Shown here one piece after another: positions 26,082-33,974 of a stretch of 34,023 nucleotides of DNA. Within the stretch, counting starts at the first letter, position 1, and the number at the start of each line of letters is the position of its first letter. The translations under genes and the position numbers were made by a program. This stretch comes from Prosthecobacter sp. (lineage in GTDB: Bacteria; Verrucomicrobiota; Verrucomicrobiia; Verrucomicrobiales; Verrucomicrobiaceae), in assembly GCA_017853885.1 (NCBI GenBank), contig JAFMIR010000040.1, positions 1-34,023 on the forward strand, given 5' to 3'. The notes under the pieces were generated by a model. That model made no database searches and was not told the DNA's origin. It saw only the letters and a list, made by a program, of their open reading frames with translations.

Positions 26082-27334
26082 GCTACGAGGAGTGTGGGTT
26101 GGTTGATGGGAACGGTAGTTCTGGAACGGTCGCGATAAGCCACAGCGCCAATGAAGAGGAACACCGGCCAAAAATACATGAAAAGATCCTTCAGGGATTG
26201 CGAGTAGGAATAGAACATCAGTGCTGTGCCAATGCATGTCACGCTACGATACCACATGTGTCTGCCACCGCTGAAGCCATACATCCAAGTGAAAAGAATC
26301 GGCAGCACCGTCAGGCAAAACCCCACGGCACCGCGCAGAAAGAGCATCGCACCGAGTGAGTCGAGGTCACCAATGTGAACCTTGTTTACTATCTGTCCCC
26401 CTTGCACTGACTCGCCCGCGCCTAGGATCTGGTGGTCTCCATAGCGCCAATTGTCGAAGGCAATCGCTCTTAGGTTCTCGCGGTCTTGAGAGGAGTTTAG
26501 ACGTGCTGAATGCACAAAGGATGAGGCCTTCTCTTGGAAATGCAGCATGGGTCCGGTGAAAATCACCCCGCCTACTAGCAGCACGCCGAGCACCAAGCCA
26601 AACCAGCGGCGACCAAAGCTGCTGATCACAAAAATCGAGACGCAGGTCGTCATCGCCACCAAACCCATGCGCGAGTGCGTGCATAGCATCAGTGCAAACC
26701 ATCCCGTTAACCCTACCCATTTCAGCCATGAGTTTTTATCCGCCAAAACAATCATTGAAAACATGATGGCCACAGCACCCGCGAAAGGCGTGTAAGGAGC
26801 GAAAGCCACCAACCGCCACTCGTGGTCAAAAACATAGTCAGGCGCCAAAAAATGCACTTTGAACAAATCTTGATTCCCCAGCAAGGAGCTTGGGATGATG
26901 GACTTGTACTCGATCATCTCGATGATGCCCGCTCCGGTCGCTGCCAGTGCCACACCAACATAAATCAAGGTCTGCACACCCAGCAGCGCTGCCGCAGTGC
27001 AGATGACCGCCGGCCTGATGATGGCTCCCACCATCGGTAGAAAGGCAGCCAATGCATAGGTGAGAAACCACCAAGGCAGATGCTTCATACCCACACCACG
27101 CATATAAAGGGTGACAAACTCTTCCGCAAGAATGCCGACGCAACTCAAACACCAAACCACTGCGAGTAGCGATGGGCGTACGCCATCGCGAATGTAGTAA
27201 AACAAACCGACCAAGATCAAGGGCCAAGCTAGTAGCAAAGGTGCAATAGGGCCTAATCCCGCGAAATAGATCAAGTAAGGTGATAGGCAGGCGATGAAAA
27301 AAACCTTTTCGATGAAGCTATTGGGCAAGGTCAT
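26078..27334 (-). CDS. Wzy-like O-antigen/EPS polymerase or ligase, polytopic membrane protein
   Basis: A 418-residue protein with about 10-12 hydrophobic helices. A large periplasmic loop (about 285-330, FQEKASSFVHSARLNSSQDRE followed by LGAGESVQGG) sits between late helices, as in O-antigen polymerase/ligase (PF04932) proteins. LMLCTHSRMGLVAM has the S-R-x-G element and NLRAIAFDNWRYGDHQILGA is the usual post-loop block. Position at the head of an operon with two PCPs and glycosyltransferases supports Wzy polymerase over ligase. Sequence conservation in this family is low, so the call rests on topology, motif and context. A long gap with no other reverse-strand gene upstream makes it the first gene of the block. 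Confidence 0.83.
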   Translation of the reverse strand: MTLPNSFIEKVFFIACLSPYLIYFAGLGPIAPLLLAWPLILVGLFYYIRDGVRPSLLAVVWCLSCVGILAEEFVTLYMRGVGMKHLPWWFLTYALAAFLPMVGAIIRPAVICTAAALLGVQTLIYVGVALAATGAGIIEMIEYKSIIPSSLLGNQDLFKVHFLAPDYVFDHEWRLVAFAPYTPFAGAVAIMFSMIVLADKNSWLKWVGLTGWFALMLCTHSRMGLVAMTTCVSIFVISSFGRRWFGLVLGVLLVGGVIFTGPMLHFQEKASSFVHSARLNSSQDRENLRAIAFDNWRYGDHQILGAGESVQGGQIVNKVHIGDLDSLGAMLFLRGAVGFCLTVLPILFTWMYGFSGGRHMWYRSVTCIGTALMFYSYSQSLKDLFMYFWPVFLFIGAVAYRDRSRTTVPINQPTLLVA

Positions 27335-27601
27335 TTTCTAAACCGAATACTGTTGTGGAATCTCAAAGCATCACCAAGTGCGACTTTTGGATACTCTTGC
27401 GAACAACGCAGCGGAGATATCAAAAACAAGACATGGCAGTCAACCAGCCCAAAAAGAGTAAAGGTTGAGCTTCAGTGGGTCAATCGGGAAGCTAAATGGA
27501 ACTTTCGGCAAATTGTAGAGGTTATATCTGAAGATAGGGTTACCCAACTCTGAATATCCCCCGGCGATTGAGTTAAAACAGCCACGAACGAGACGAGTGA
27601 G
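27335..27601. other. Intergenic stretch upstream of the polymerase gene
   Basis: This stretch of 267 bases is visibly richer in A+T than its neighbours and must hold the promoter of the second reverse EPS block. A candidate -35 on the reverse strand (TTGACT, 27438-27443) has only poor -10 partners around 27415-27425. A 66-codon forward frame at 27353-27553 shows no recognisable product. Beyond that I see nothing in it. Confidence 0.4.
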
Positions 27602-27787
27602 TCACTTCAATGCAATAGCTTGTTCTTTGAAAAAGCGGGCGATGAAGGTAGGTGCCTCAGTGGGGAACTTGTGGGTTCCGGGATGAATAGAGGCGATGAA
27701 GGGCGTGCCGGTGGCGGATGGGTAGAGCGTGCAGTTCTTGGCCCATGCGGTCCCTTTTGGAAAAGTGGGGCGGGAGGTTTTTTGTCT
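27602..27787 (-). pseudogene. C-terminal remnant of an alpha/beta-hydrolase (esterase/depolymerase-like) gene
   Basis: Reading leftward, an open stretch of about 60 codons ends at TGA 27604-27602, with no usable start codon and an in-frame TAG just upstream (27790-27788). It reads, in part, PTFPKGTAWAKNCTLYPSAT, then GTPFIASIHPGTHKFPTEAP, then TFIARFFKEQAIALK and stop. I-H-P-G-x-H-x-x-P-x-E-A-P-x-x-I-x-x-F-F-K-E looks like the catalytic-His C-terminus of LpqC-type esterase/depolymerases found in this phylum (recognised by pattern, not by search). The N-terminal portion, which should lie to the right, is gone: at about 27785 the sequence switches to another gene tail on the opposite strand. 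Confidence 0.62.
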
Positions 27788-28005
27788 CTATGTGGTGCCG
27801 TCGCTGGATCTTGTAATCTACAAACTCGGCGGCAAGGACGGCCAGTATGATGAGAAGCTCAGCGTATTCTGCAGCCCCGCCCAACAGCGACCGTACGAAC
27901 TGGCAACCCATCCCCGGCGCTGGCTTCAACGAAGGCAGCCTCGCTGGCAACAATGGTCTTTGGCGCGTGTTGGAAATGGTGTGCGCCGCAGTGCGGTTGG
28001 AGTAG
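27786..28005 (+). pseudogene. Frameshifted C-terminal remnant of a beta-lactamase-family serine hydrolase gene
   Basis: Reading rightward, LYVVPSLDLVIYKLGGKDG then QYDEKL occupies one frame up to about 27860. After a one-base shift the next frame continues AYSAAPPNSDRTNWQPIPG then AGFNEGSLAGNNGLWRVLE and stops at TAG 28003-28005. V-V-P-S-L-D-L-V followed by D-R-T-N-W-Q-P-I and G-L-W-R-V-L-E-M-V is the typical ending of exported class C beta-lactamase-like serine hydrolases (family knowledge). The whole catalytic part, which should lie to the left, is missing. The fragment ends 48 bases before the ABC permease start and so forms most of that gene's upstream region. Confidence 0.65.
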
Positions 28006-28053
28006 CCGCATCACGCGTTGCGTTCCTTCCACGCCTACGCCAATTTAGTTGCT

Positions 28054-29754
28054 ATGTCCCGCAAGCTCTCCCTCGCCCTGTTTTGGACGATGACCGCTTT
28101 TTTTGGTTGCTTCTTTGTGTATCCCATCTGGTCGGTGCTGCGTGAGGCCTTTATCGAGCCAGGAACGAATGGCGGTTTCACCTTCGACTATGTGGCGGAG
28201 GTCTTCATGAATGCGCTCTACCGCGAGGGGTTGCTGAATTCGTTTCAGATTGCCATCTGGAGCACCTTGTTGAGCCTAGTGATCGCCCTGCCGCTGGCAG
28301 CGCTGCATGTGCGTTATGCGTTTCCCGGAAGAGGGCTTCTAAACTCGATGGTGCTTTTGCCGATGGTTCTGCCACCGTTCGTCGGTGCCATCGGCGTGAA
28401 AGCCATGCTGGGGCAGGCTGGAGCACTGAACGCCTTTCTTATCAGCCTCGGTCTCATGGATGCTGCCGATCCGGTGAATTGGTTGGGTGATGGGCGCATG
28501 CTTGGCGTGGTGATTATGGAGGCGCTGCACCTTTATCCAATCCTTTATCTCAATACCGCTGCCGCTCTCGCGAATCTCGATCCGGCGCTGGAGGAGGCTG
28601 CTGCCAATCTCGGCTGTATGGGTTGGCGGCGTTTTCAGCGCATCACACTGCCGTTGATCCTGCCGGGCGTGTTTGCTGGCGGCACGATCGTGTTTGTGTG
28701 GGCCTTTACGGAGATGGGCGTCCCGCTGGTATTTGATTTCGAGCGTGTTACGGCTGTGCAGGTCTTTCGTGGCATCAATGACCTGAGCGGCAATCCATTT
28801 CCGTATGCATTGGTGGTGGTGATGCTGGGCTTGAGCACGCTTTTCTATGCGGCTGGAAAGTTCTTTTTCAGTGGTGGCACAGCCATCGGTGGCGGGAGGG
28901 CCTCCACGGTTCGAGAATTGAAGGTGCTCCCGCCTAAGATTGCCTGCGGCATCACGGCCATTTTTGTGAGCGTGACCTTTTTAGCGGTTATTCCGCATCT
29001 CGGCGTGGTTTTGCTATCGCTGTCGAATGATTGGTATCAGACCATCTTGCCTCACTCGCTCACGCTCTCTCACTACCACGAGGCGCTGGGGCATGAGCTT
29101 ACGTTGTCATCGATCTCGAACAGCCTCAAATACTCCTGCTTTGCCGTGTTTGTGGCCCTCGGTATCGGCATTGGCGTGGCCTATGTGTCCGTGCGCACGC
29201 GTTTGTGGGGTCGCCGCTTACTCGATGCGATGGCGATGCTGCCGCTGGCCGTGCCTGGCATTGTGATGGCTTTTGGCTACCTCGCCATGACGAGGCCTGG
29301 CCAGCCGTTTGCATGGCTCATGCTCGGCGAGGACCCGGTGCTGCTGTTGGTGATCGCTTACGCCGTGCGTCGCCTGCCATATGTGGTGCGTAGTGCCGCG
29401 GCGGGTTTTCAGCAGGTGAGTCCGCAGTTGGAAGAAGCCGCACAAAACCTTGGTGCCACGCCGGAGCGTGCGTTGTGGCGTGTCACACTGCCGCTTGTCA
29501 CACCGAACCTTGTCGCCGGAGGCCTGTTGGCCTTCTCGTTTGCCATGCTGGAGGTGAGCGACTCGATGGTGCTGGCGCAGCAAGCCACACATTTCCCCAT
29601 CACGAAGGCCATTTACTCGCTGATGATGGGCCTGGGCAATGGCCCCAGTATCGCCAGTGCGCTCGGTGCATGGGCTATGCTTTTCCTTGGCGTCACCATT
29701 CTCGCTGCGGGTGTCATTCTAGGTAAGAAACTCGGGGCATTGTTCCGGGCGTAG
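28054..29754 (+). CDS. Iron(III)-type ABC transporter permease, fused double domain
   Basis: A 566-residue inner-membrane permease with two BPD_transp_1 domains in tandem and about 12 helices. Each half has an EAA loop for contact with the ATPase: EEAAANLGCMGWRRFQRITL with PLILPGV in the first half, EEAAQNLGATPERALWRVTL with PLVTPNL in the second. The duplicated form is that of FbpB/SfuB/AfuB-type Fe3+ and related (ThiP, 2-aminoethylphosphonate) transporters. The ATG at 28054 (MSRKLSLALFWTM) is preferred to an upstream TTG 36 bases earlier, since it starts just before the first helix. Neither the ATP-binding nor the substrate-binding protein gene is in the window on the downstream side; the next gene converges. 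Substrate is therefore uncertain. Confidence 0.92.
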   Translation: MSRKLSLALFWTMTAFFGCFFVYPIWSVLREAFIEPGTNGGFTFDYVAEVFMNALYREGLLNSFQIAIWSTLLSLVIALPLAALHVRYAFPGRGLLNSMVLLPMVLPPFVGAIGVKAMLGQAGALNAFLISLGLMDAADPVNWLGDGRMLGVVIMEALHLYPILYLNTAAALANLDPALEEAAANLGCMGWRRFQRITLPLILPGVFAGGTIVFVWAFTEMGVPLVFDFERVTAVQVFRGINDLSGNPFPYALVVVMLGLSTLFYAAGKFFFSGGTAIGGGRASTVRELKVLPPKIACGITAIFVSVTFLAVIPHLGVVLLSLSNDWYQTILPHSLTLSHYHEALGHELTLSSISNSLKYSCFAVFVALGIGIGVAYVSVRTRLWGRRLLDAMAMLPLAVPGIVMAFGYLAMTRPGQPFAWLMLGEDPVLLLVIAYAVRRLPYVVRSAAAGFQQVSPQLEEAAQNLGATPERALWRVTLPLVTPNLVAGGLLAFSFAMLEVSDSMVLAQQATHFPITKAIYSLMMGLGNGPSIASALGAWAMLFLGVTILAAGVILGKKLGALFRA

Positions 29755-29784
29755 GCCTCAGCGCGGTCAGCGATTGCTGTATGA

Positions 29785-30948
29785 CTAGCGGGCTACGATC
29801 AGCGCCGGCTCGGGATACTCGAAGGTCTTGCCTTCGTAATTGCGGAGAAGCACGCGTTGCTCGTCGCGTAGCAAGACGTAGTCGGGATTGACGGGGATTT
29901 TGCCGCCGCCGCCGGGGCCGTCGATGACGAACTGCGGAATCGCGTAGCCGGTGGTGTGCCCGCGGAGCTGCTCGATGATCTCGATGCCCTCCATCACGCT
30001 GGTGCGCAGGTGCGAGCTGCCTTGGATGAGATCGCACTGGTAGAGGTAGTAAGGGCGCACGCGGCACATGAGCAGCTTGTGCACGAGGCTTTTCATCACG
30101 GCGGCATCGTCGTTCACACCACGAAGGAGCACGCTTTGATTGCCGAGCGGCACGCCGTGGTTGGCGAGCATCGCCAGGGCATCACGCACCTCGGTGGTGA
30201 GCTCACGCGGGTGGTTCGTGTGGATGCTCATCCAGAGCGGATGATGCTTCTGCAGGATGCGGCAAAGCTCCGGTGTGATGCGTTGCGGCACAAAGATCGG
30301 CACGCGGGAGCCGATGCGCACGAATTCGATGTGCTTGATCGAGCGCAGGCGGGTGAGCAGGGCGTCGAGCTTCGCATCGGAGAAGAGCAGGGGATCACCG
30401 CCGGAGAGCAGCACATCACGCACCTCGGTGTGTTTTTCCAGATAACGGAAGGCCGCCTCGAACTCGGTGTGCAATTCCTGCTCTCCCACACCGCTCACGA
30501 CGCGGCTGCGGGTGCAGTAACGGCAGTAGCTGGCGCAGCGATCGGTGACGAGGAAGAGCACGCGGTCCGGGTAGCGATGCACGAGGCCGGGCACGGGCAT
30601 GTGGCTGTCCTCGCCACAAGGATCACTCATCTCATCGGGATCGTCCCAAGTTTCCTCGATGCGCGGGATGACTTGGCGGCGGATTGGGCATTCCGCGTTA
30701 TGGCTATCAATGAGGTTGAAATAGTGCGGTGTGATGGCCATTGCCAGCTTGTTGCCTGACAATAGCACACCGGCGCGTTCCTCAGTCGATAGCGTGAGGT
30801 GCTCTGCGAGCTGAGCGAGTGTGGTGATGCGATTGCGCAGTTGCCAAGCGGCGCTGTTCCACTCTTGTGGCGGAATATTCTTTCCTGCCCAATAGCCGGG
30901 GGCAAAAGAGCGAAACTCCTTTTCAGGCAGGGCGTTTGTTTCGGGCAT
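29785..30948 (-). CDS. kamA: Lysine 2,3-aminomutase family radical SAM enzyme
   Basis: A 387-residue PLP- and Fe-S-dependent radical SAM enzyme converting L-lysine to beta-lysine. The cluster motif is CASYCRYCTR (Cys138, Cys142, Cys145). LLSGGDPLLFSD is the SAM-binding GGDP block. PLP Lys350 lies in FVIDGPGGGGKIPV. Asp306 (YQCDLIQGSSHLRT) and Asp343 correspond to the two aspartates that hold the lysine side chain and amino group in clostridial LAM. Length and N-terminal region fit LAM and not the shorter EpmB. The resident EF-P has no lysine at its tip, so EF-P modification is unlikely to be its role; beta-lysine as osmolyte or a lysine catabolic step is more likely (inference). It is divergent from nothing, converging with the permease. 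Confidence 0.92.
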   Translation of the reverse strand: MPETNALPEKEFRSFAPGYWAGKNIPPQEWNSAAWQLRNRITTLAQLAEHLTLSTEERAGVLLSGNKLAMAITPHYFNLIDSHNAECPIRRQVIPRIEETWDDPDEMSDPCGEDSHMPVPGLVHRYPDRVLFLVTDRCASYCRYCTRSRVVSGVGEQELHTEFEAAFRYLEKHTEVRDVLLSGGDPLLFSDAKLDALLTRLRSIKHIEFVRIGSRVPIFVPQRITPELCRILQKHHPLWMSIHTNHPRELTTEVRDALAMLANHGVPLGNQSVLLRGVNDDAAVMKSLVHKLLMCRVRPYYLYQCDLIQGSSHLRTSVMEGIEIIEQLRGHTTGYAIPQFVIDGPGGGGKIPVNPDYVLLRDEQRVLLRNYEGKTFEYPEPALIVAR

Positions 30949-31036
30949 GCAATGCGGAGAAATGGGGCAAACGAAGGTTTGGAACGGGAAGCGCGGAGTG
31001 TCAATCAGCGGTGCAGGAACTCATAGCGATCGGTTG

Positions 31037-31534
31037 TCACAGACGCATGGCAAAATGCACTTGCCGAGCCACCTCCTCGAAGCCGCAACTCGGGTAGAGA
31101 TGTTGCCCGATAGCGTTTGAGGCCATGGTTTCGATCTGTGCCACTTGCATCCCGGCTTCCCTCATGTGGTCTAATGCATGCATGATAAGCTGTCGGCCCA
31201 AGCCAAGCCCTCGCGCCGTCTCCACGACAGCTAGATTCGGGATACGGCCTCGGCCGTTCAAAGCATCTAGCCGGGTGGTGATGTAGCCGAGAATCTCGCC
31301 CTCCCGCTCGGCTACAAAGCAACCCTCAGGATGCTGGGTGACATCGTCGTCGATGTGGTCGGCCTTGCGTTCTTTCCAGCCGCGCTCGTTCCAGCGGCCA
31401 AGCTTTTGCTCCAGAGATTGATCCAGCGATACACCACCAAATGAATCCACAGTAATCTGGCGGAGCATGGGTAGATCGGATAGGCGGTAGCGGCGAATGG
31501 CAACGGGTGACTCTTGCATTTGAGAGTAAGGCAT
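31037..31534 (-). CDS. GNAT-family N-acetyltransferase
   Basis: A 165-residue soluble acetyltransferase. [20 protein letters not shown] is the first strand and helix. [13 protein letters not shown] is the central beta region, and [20 protein letters not shown] has the acetyl-CoA pyrophosphate loop (R-G-L-G-L-G-R). The C-terminal motif B region ([20 protein letters not shown]) is RimI/ribosomal-protein-acetyltransferase-like. The substrate is unknown. A second Met at codon 6 is an alternative start. It is divergent from asnS, sharing a 123-base intergenic region, and it precedes kamA by 88 bases in the same direction, so co-transcription is possible; beta-lysine acetyltransferase (AblB) is a known kamA neighbour, which makes this an attractive but unproven alternative role. 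Confidence 0.88.
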   Translation of the reverse strand: MPYSQMQESPVAIRRYRLSDLPMLRQITVDSFGGVSLDQSLEQKLGRWNERGWKERKADHIDDDVTQHPEGCFVAEREGEILGYITTRLDALNGRGRIPNLAVVETARGLGLGRQLIMHALDHMREAGMQVAQIETMASNAIGQHLYPSCGFEEVARQVHFAMRL

Positions 31535-31657
31535 GGGTGCGCTCTCAAAAGCGCCTCAGATCTACCACTTGTTTCATCCGGATCGCCTGCCATGTATTTT
31601 TCCGGAGATACAGTTGGCGAAAAGCCGGCGCGGCGGAACATAACCCACCACCAGACC

Positions 31658-33019
31658 ATGCCTGAGACCCTCAAAGACCTCCTCCACGCCACCGAGCCAC
31701 GCAGCGGCATCCTCGCCCGCGGCTGGGTGCGCACGAAGCGCGATTCGAAAGCTTGCTCCTTCCTCGAAATCACCGACGGCTCCTGCTTCAAGGGCCTGCA
31801 AATCGTCGTCGATGCCACGCTGCCCACCGCTGACCTGCTCCCACGCATCCTCACCGGGGCTTCGGTTGAAGTCGTGGGCGATTTGGTCGCCTCGCCCGCA
31901 GCAGGGCAGAAGTGGGAATTGCAGGCGAAGGAGCTCAAACTCCTCGGCGAGGCCGATGCCACCTATCCTTTGCAAAAGAAAGGCCACACGCCCGAGTTTC
32001 TGCGCACCATCGCGCACCTGCGTCCACGCACGAATCTCTTCGGCAGCGTCTTCCGTGTGCGTAGCAAGATGGCTTTTGCCGTGCATCGTTTCTTCCAAGA
32101 GCGTGGCTTTTTCTACGTCCACACGCCCATCATCACCAGCAGCGACTGCGAAGGCGCAGGCGAGATGTTTCAAGTGACCACACTGAAGCCGAATACGCCC
32201 ACGAAGCCTGAGCAAGACTTCTTTGGCCGCCCGACCTACCTCACCGTCAGCGGCCAGCTTCAGGGAGAGGCTTTTGCTTGCGCACTCGGCAACATCTACA
32301 CCTTTGGCCCTACCTTTCGCGCCGAGAACAGCAACACCACCCGCCACGCCGCCGAGTTCTGGATGATCGAGCCTGAGATGGCCTTCTACGACCTTTTTGA
32401 CGATATGACACTCGCGGAGGAACAGGTGAGTTACCTCGTTCAGGCCATGTTCGACGAGTGCCCGGACGAATTGGAGTTCTTCAACAAATTCATCGATAAG
32501 CAGCTCATTGCGCGATTGCAGCAAACCCTCGCTAAACCCTTTGAGCGCATCAGCTATACCGACGCGGTCGATATTCTGCTCCAATCCGGCCGCAGCTTCG
32601 AAAATCCCGTCGTCTGGGGCGAAGGCCTGCAAACCGAGCACGAGCGCTTCCTTGCTGAAGATCACGTCAAAGGCCCTGTGACCATCTTCAACTACCCGAA
32701 ACGCATCAAACCCTTCTACATGCGCCAAAACGATGACGGCAAGACCGCGGCCGCCATGGACCTTCTCGTTCCCGGCATCGGTGAAATCGTGGGGGGCAGC
32801 CAGCGCGAGGAGCGACTCGATGTCCTCGAGGGCCTTATGGCCGCTCAGGGCCTCGAACCCGAAAACTACTCTTGGTATGCCGACCTCCGCCGCTATGGCA
32901 GCGTGCCGCATGCAGGCTATGGCCTCGGTTTCGAGCGCCTGCTCATGTTCGTCACCGGCATACCCAATATCCGCGACGTCATTCCCTTTGCACGCACGCC
33001 GGGACATGCTGCTTATTGA
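31658..33019 (+). CDS. asnS: Asparagine--tRNA ligase
   Basis: A 453-residue class IIb synthetase charging tRNA-Asn. The N-terminal OB anticodon domain (about 17-100) opens with [35 protein letters not shown] follows motif 1. Motif 2 is [20 protein letters not shown] (about 220-239) and motif 3 is [15 protein letters not shown] near the C-terminus. The N-S-N-T-x-R-H string distinguishes AsnRS from AspRS. Length matches bacterial AsnRS (about 460). The start at ATG 31658 ([13 protein letters not shown]) matches the family N-terminus; the frame is open further upstream through a non-conserved stretch that would overlap the GNAT start region. It is followed 3 bases later by the DsbD-like gene. 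Confidence 0.96.
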   Translation: MPETLKDLLHATEPRSGILARGWVRTKRDSKACSFLEITDGSCFKGLQIVVDATLPTADLLPRILTGASVEVVGDLVASPAAGQKWELQAKELKLLGEADATYPLQKKGHTPEFLRTIAHLRPRTNLFGSVFRVRSKMAFAVHRFFQERGFFYVHTPIITSSDCEGAGEMFQVTTLKPNTPTKPEQDFFGRPTYLTVSGQLQGEAFACALGNIYTFGPTFRAENSNTTRHAAEFWMIEPEMAFYDLFDDMTLAEEQVSYLVQAMFDECPDELEFFNKFIDKQLIARLQQTLAKPFERISYTDAVDILLQSGRSFENPVVWGEGLQTEHERFLAEDHVKGPVTIFNYPKRIKPFYMRQNDDGKTAAAMDLLVPGIGEIVGGSQREERLDVLEGLMAAQGLEPENYSWYADLRRYGSVPHAGYGLGFERLLMFVTGIPNIRDVIPFARTPGHAAY

Positions 33020-33021
33020 AG

Positions 33022-33056
33022 AATGATCAATGCCGAATACCAACTGCCGAATGGCT
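33022..33056. repeat. Heptanucleotide repeat, five degenerate units
   Basis: AATGATC, AATGCCG, AATACCA, ACTGCCG and AATGGCT follow each other with a 7-base period from just before the DsbD-like start codon into its coding sequence. The unit resembles the AATGACG unit of the second array 40 bases on, in opposite orientation. Confidence 0.6.
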
Positions 33057-33922
33057 GGGGCCACCGCAGGTTGCTCTTCCTTTTGCTGTTTTCGTTAATC
33101 GTCATTTGCCAATCGTCATTTGGGCAGACTGGCCTGAAGATTCAGCTCGTTTCTGAGCAGTCTGCCATCGTGCCTGGCAGGCCCTTTACGATGGGGCTTT
33201 GGATTCAGCATGACCGCGGTTGGCATACTTACTGGAGGTTTCCGGGTATTGTGGGCGTGCCAACGCAGATGAAGTGGAATTTGCCGAAAGGTTGGCAGGC
33301 CGGGCCTCTTGTTTATCCAGAACCCGAGAGGACGAGAATGTTCGAAATCAAGGCACAAGGCTTTGACCGAGATGTGATGTTGCGCACAGAGGTCACTCCA
33401 CCGGCGGATTTAAGGCTCGGTGAGTCTGTTACGCTCTCCGGTAAGGCATCGTGGATGTGCTGTGGTAACTCCTGCCATCCCGGGGTGGTGGATTTGAGCC
33501 TTACGTTGCCTGTCGCTAGCGCTGCGACGCTGAATGAGAAATGGCATGTCCTCTTTGAAGCTGAACGTTCTCGTGCTGAAAACACCAGCGACGCCTGGAA
33601 AGCTGAGGCCGCTGAAAAAGGCAGCGAGATCACGCTCACGCTGCGCCCGGCGGATCAGCGGGCAACCTTGCGCCGCAGCCAGCGTGATGCAGATCGAATC
33701 ATCGTCTTCACCGAGGATGGCTGGTTTGACAGTGACAAGCCGCAAACCATCACGCTGCACTCTGACGGCACACTTTCGATCCGGCTCGTCAAGGCGGATA
33801 CCTATCTGGGTAGCAAACCACCAGCTGCGCTTCGCTGCATCCTTCGCCACGAAGACGGTTGGGTGAAGGGCGAAAATTGGCGCTGTCTGCGGCTCGCGCC
33901 CTTCATGGTTCGTCTGAAATAA
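33023..33922 (+). CDS. Exported DsbD N-terminal-domain-like protein
   Basis: A 299-residue periplasmic or membrane-anchored protein. The signal region is long, with a polar n-part (about 1-16) followed by RRLLFLLLFSLIVICQSSFG. The mature domain has the DsbD-N pattern GWHTYWRFPGIVGVPTQMKW, LPKGWQAGPLVYPEPERTRM, TPPADLRLGESVTLSGKASW and the Cys motif MCCGNSCHPG (Cys146, Cys147, Cys151), ending DLSLTLPVASA, as in ScoI/DsbD N-terminal domains that carry reducing power or copper. The transmembrane and thioredoxin domains of full DsbD are missing, so it is a stand-alone form; a partner may lie to the right of the window. It begins 3 bases after asnS. The first 34 codons overlap two heptad repeat tracts, so the exact start is uncertain. 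Confidence 0.85.
   Translation: MINAEYQLPNGWGHRRLLFLLLFSLIVICQSSFGQTGLKIQLVSEQSAIVPGRPFTMGLWIQHDRGWHTYWRFPGIVGVPTQMKWNLPKGWQAGPLVYPEPERTRMFEIKAQGFDRDVMLRTEVTPPADLRLGESVTLSGKASWMCCGNSCHPGVVDLSLTLPVASAATLNEKWHVLFEAERSRAENTSDAWKAEAAEKGSEITLTLRPADQRATLRRSQRDADRIIVFTEDGWFDSDKPQTITLHSDGTLSIRLVKADTYLGSKPPAALRCILRHEDGWVKGENWRCLRLAPFMVRLK
33097..33124. repeat. 14-bp tandem duplication made of heptads
   Basis: AATCGTCATTTGCC is followed directly by AATCGTCATTTGGG, 12 of 14 bases identical. On the reverse strand this reads as AAATGAC/GATTGGC heptads, i.e. the AATGACG unit. It lies in the signal-peptide coding part of the DsbD-like gene, and a 14-base unit is not a multiple of three. Confidence 0.75.
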
Positions 33923-33974
33923 TGTGGTCGTTAGCTTGATGCCACCCTCTCCGTGGTGTTTACGCAGACGTTCC

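Noticed and set aside
12692..27334. Possible mobile element carrying the EPS genes.
   Set aside because: No transposase, integrase, tRNA-associated att site or flanking direct repeat was seen; only the scar at 27.8 kb hints at rearrangement.
27353..27553. A 66-codon forward frame upstream of the polymerase gene.
   Set aside because: No ribosome site, no protein-like pattern, and it lies in the expected promoter region of the divergent block.
29956..30759. A forward open frame of 267 codons opposite kamA, rich in His and Ala.
   Set aside because: Composition is what is expected from the complement of a GC-rich gene; kamA motifs are intact.
31574..33064. A reverse-strand open frame of nearly 500 codons opposite asnS.
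   Set aside because: It mirrors asnS codon bias, has no recognisable domain, and asnS carries all class II motifs on the other strand.
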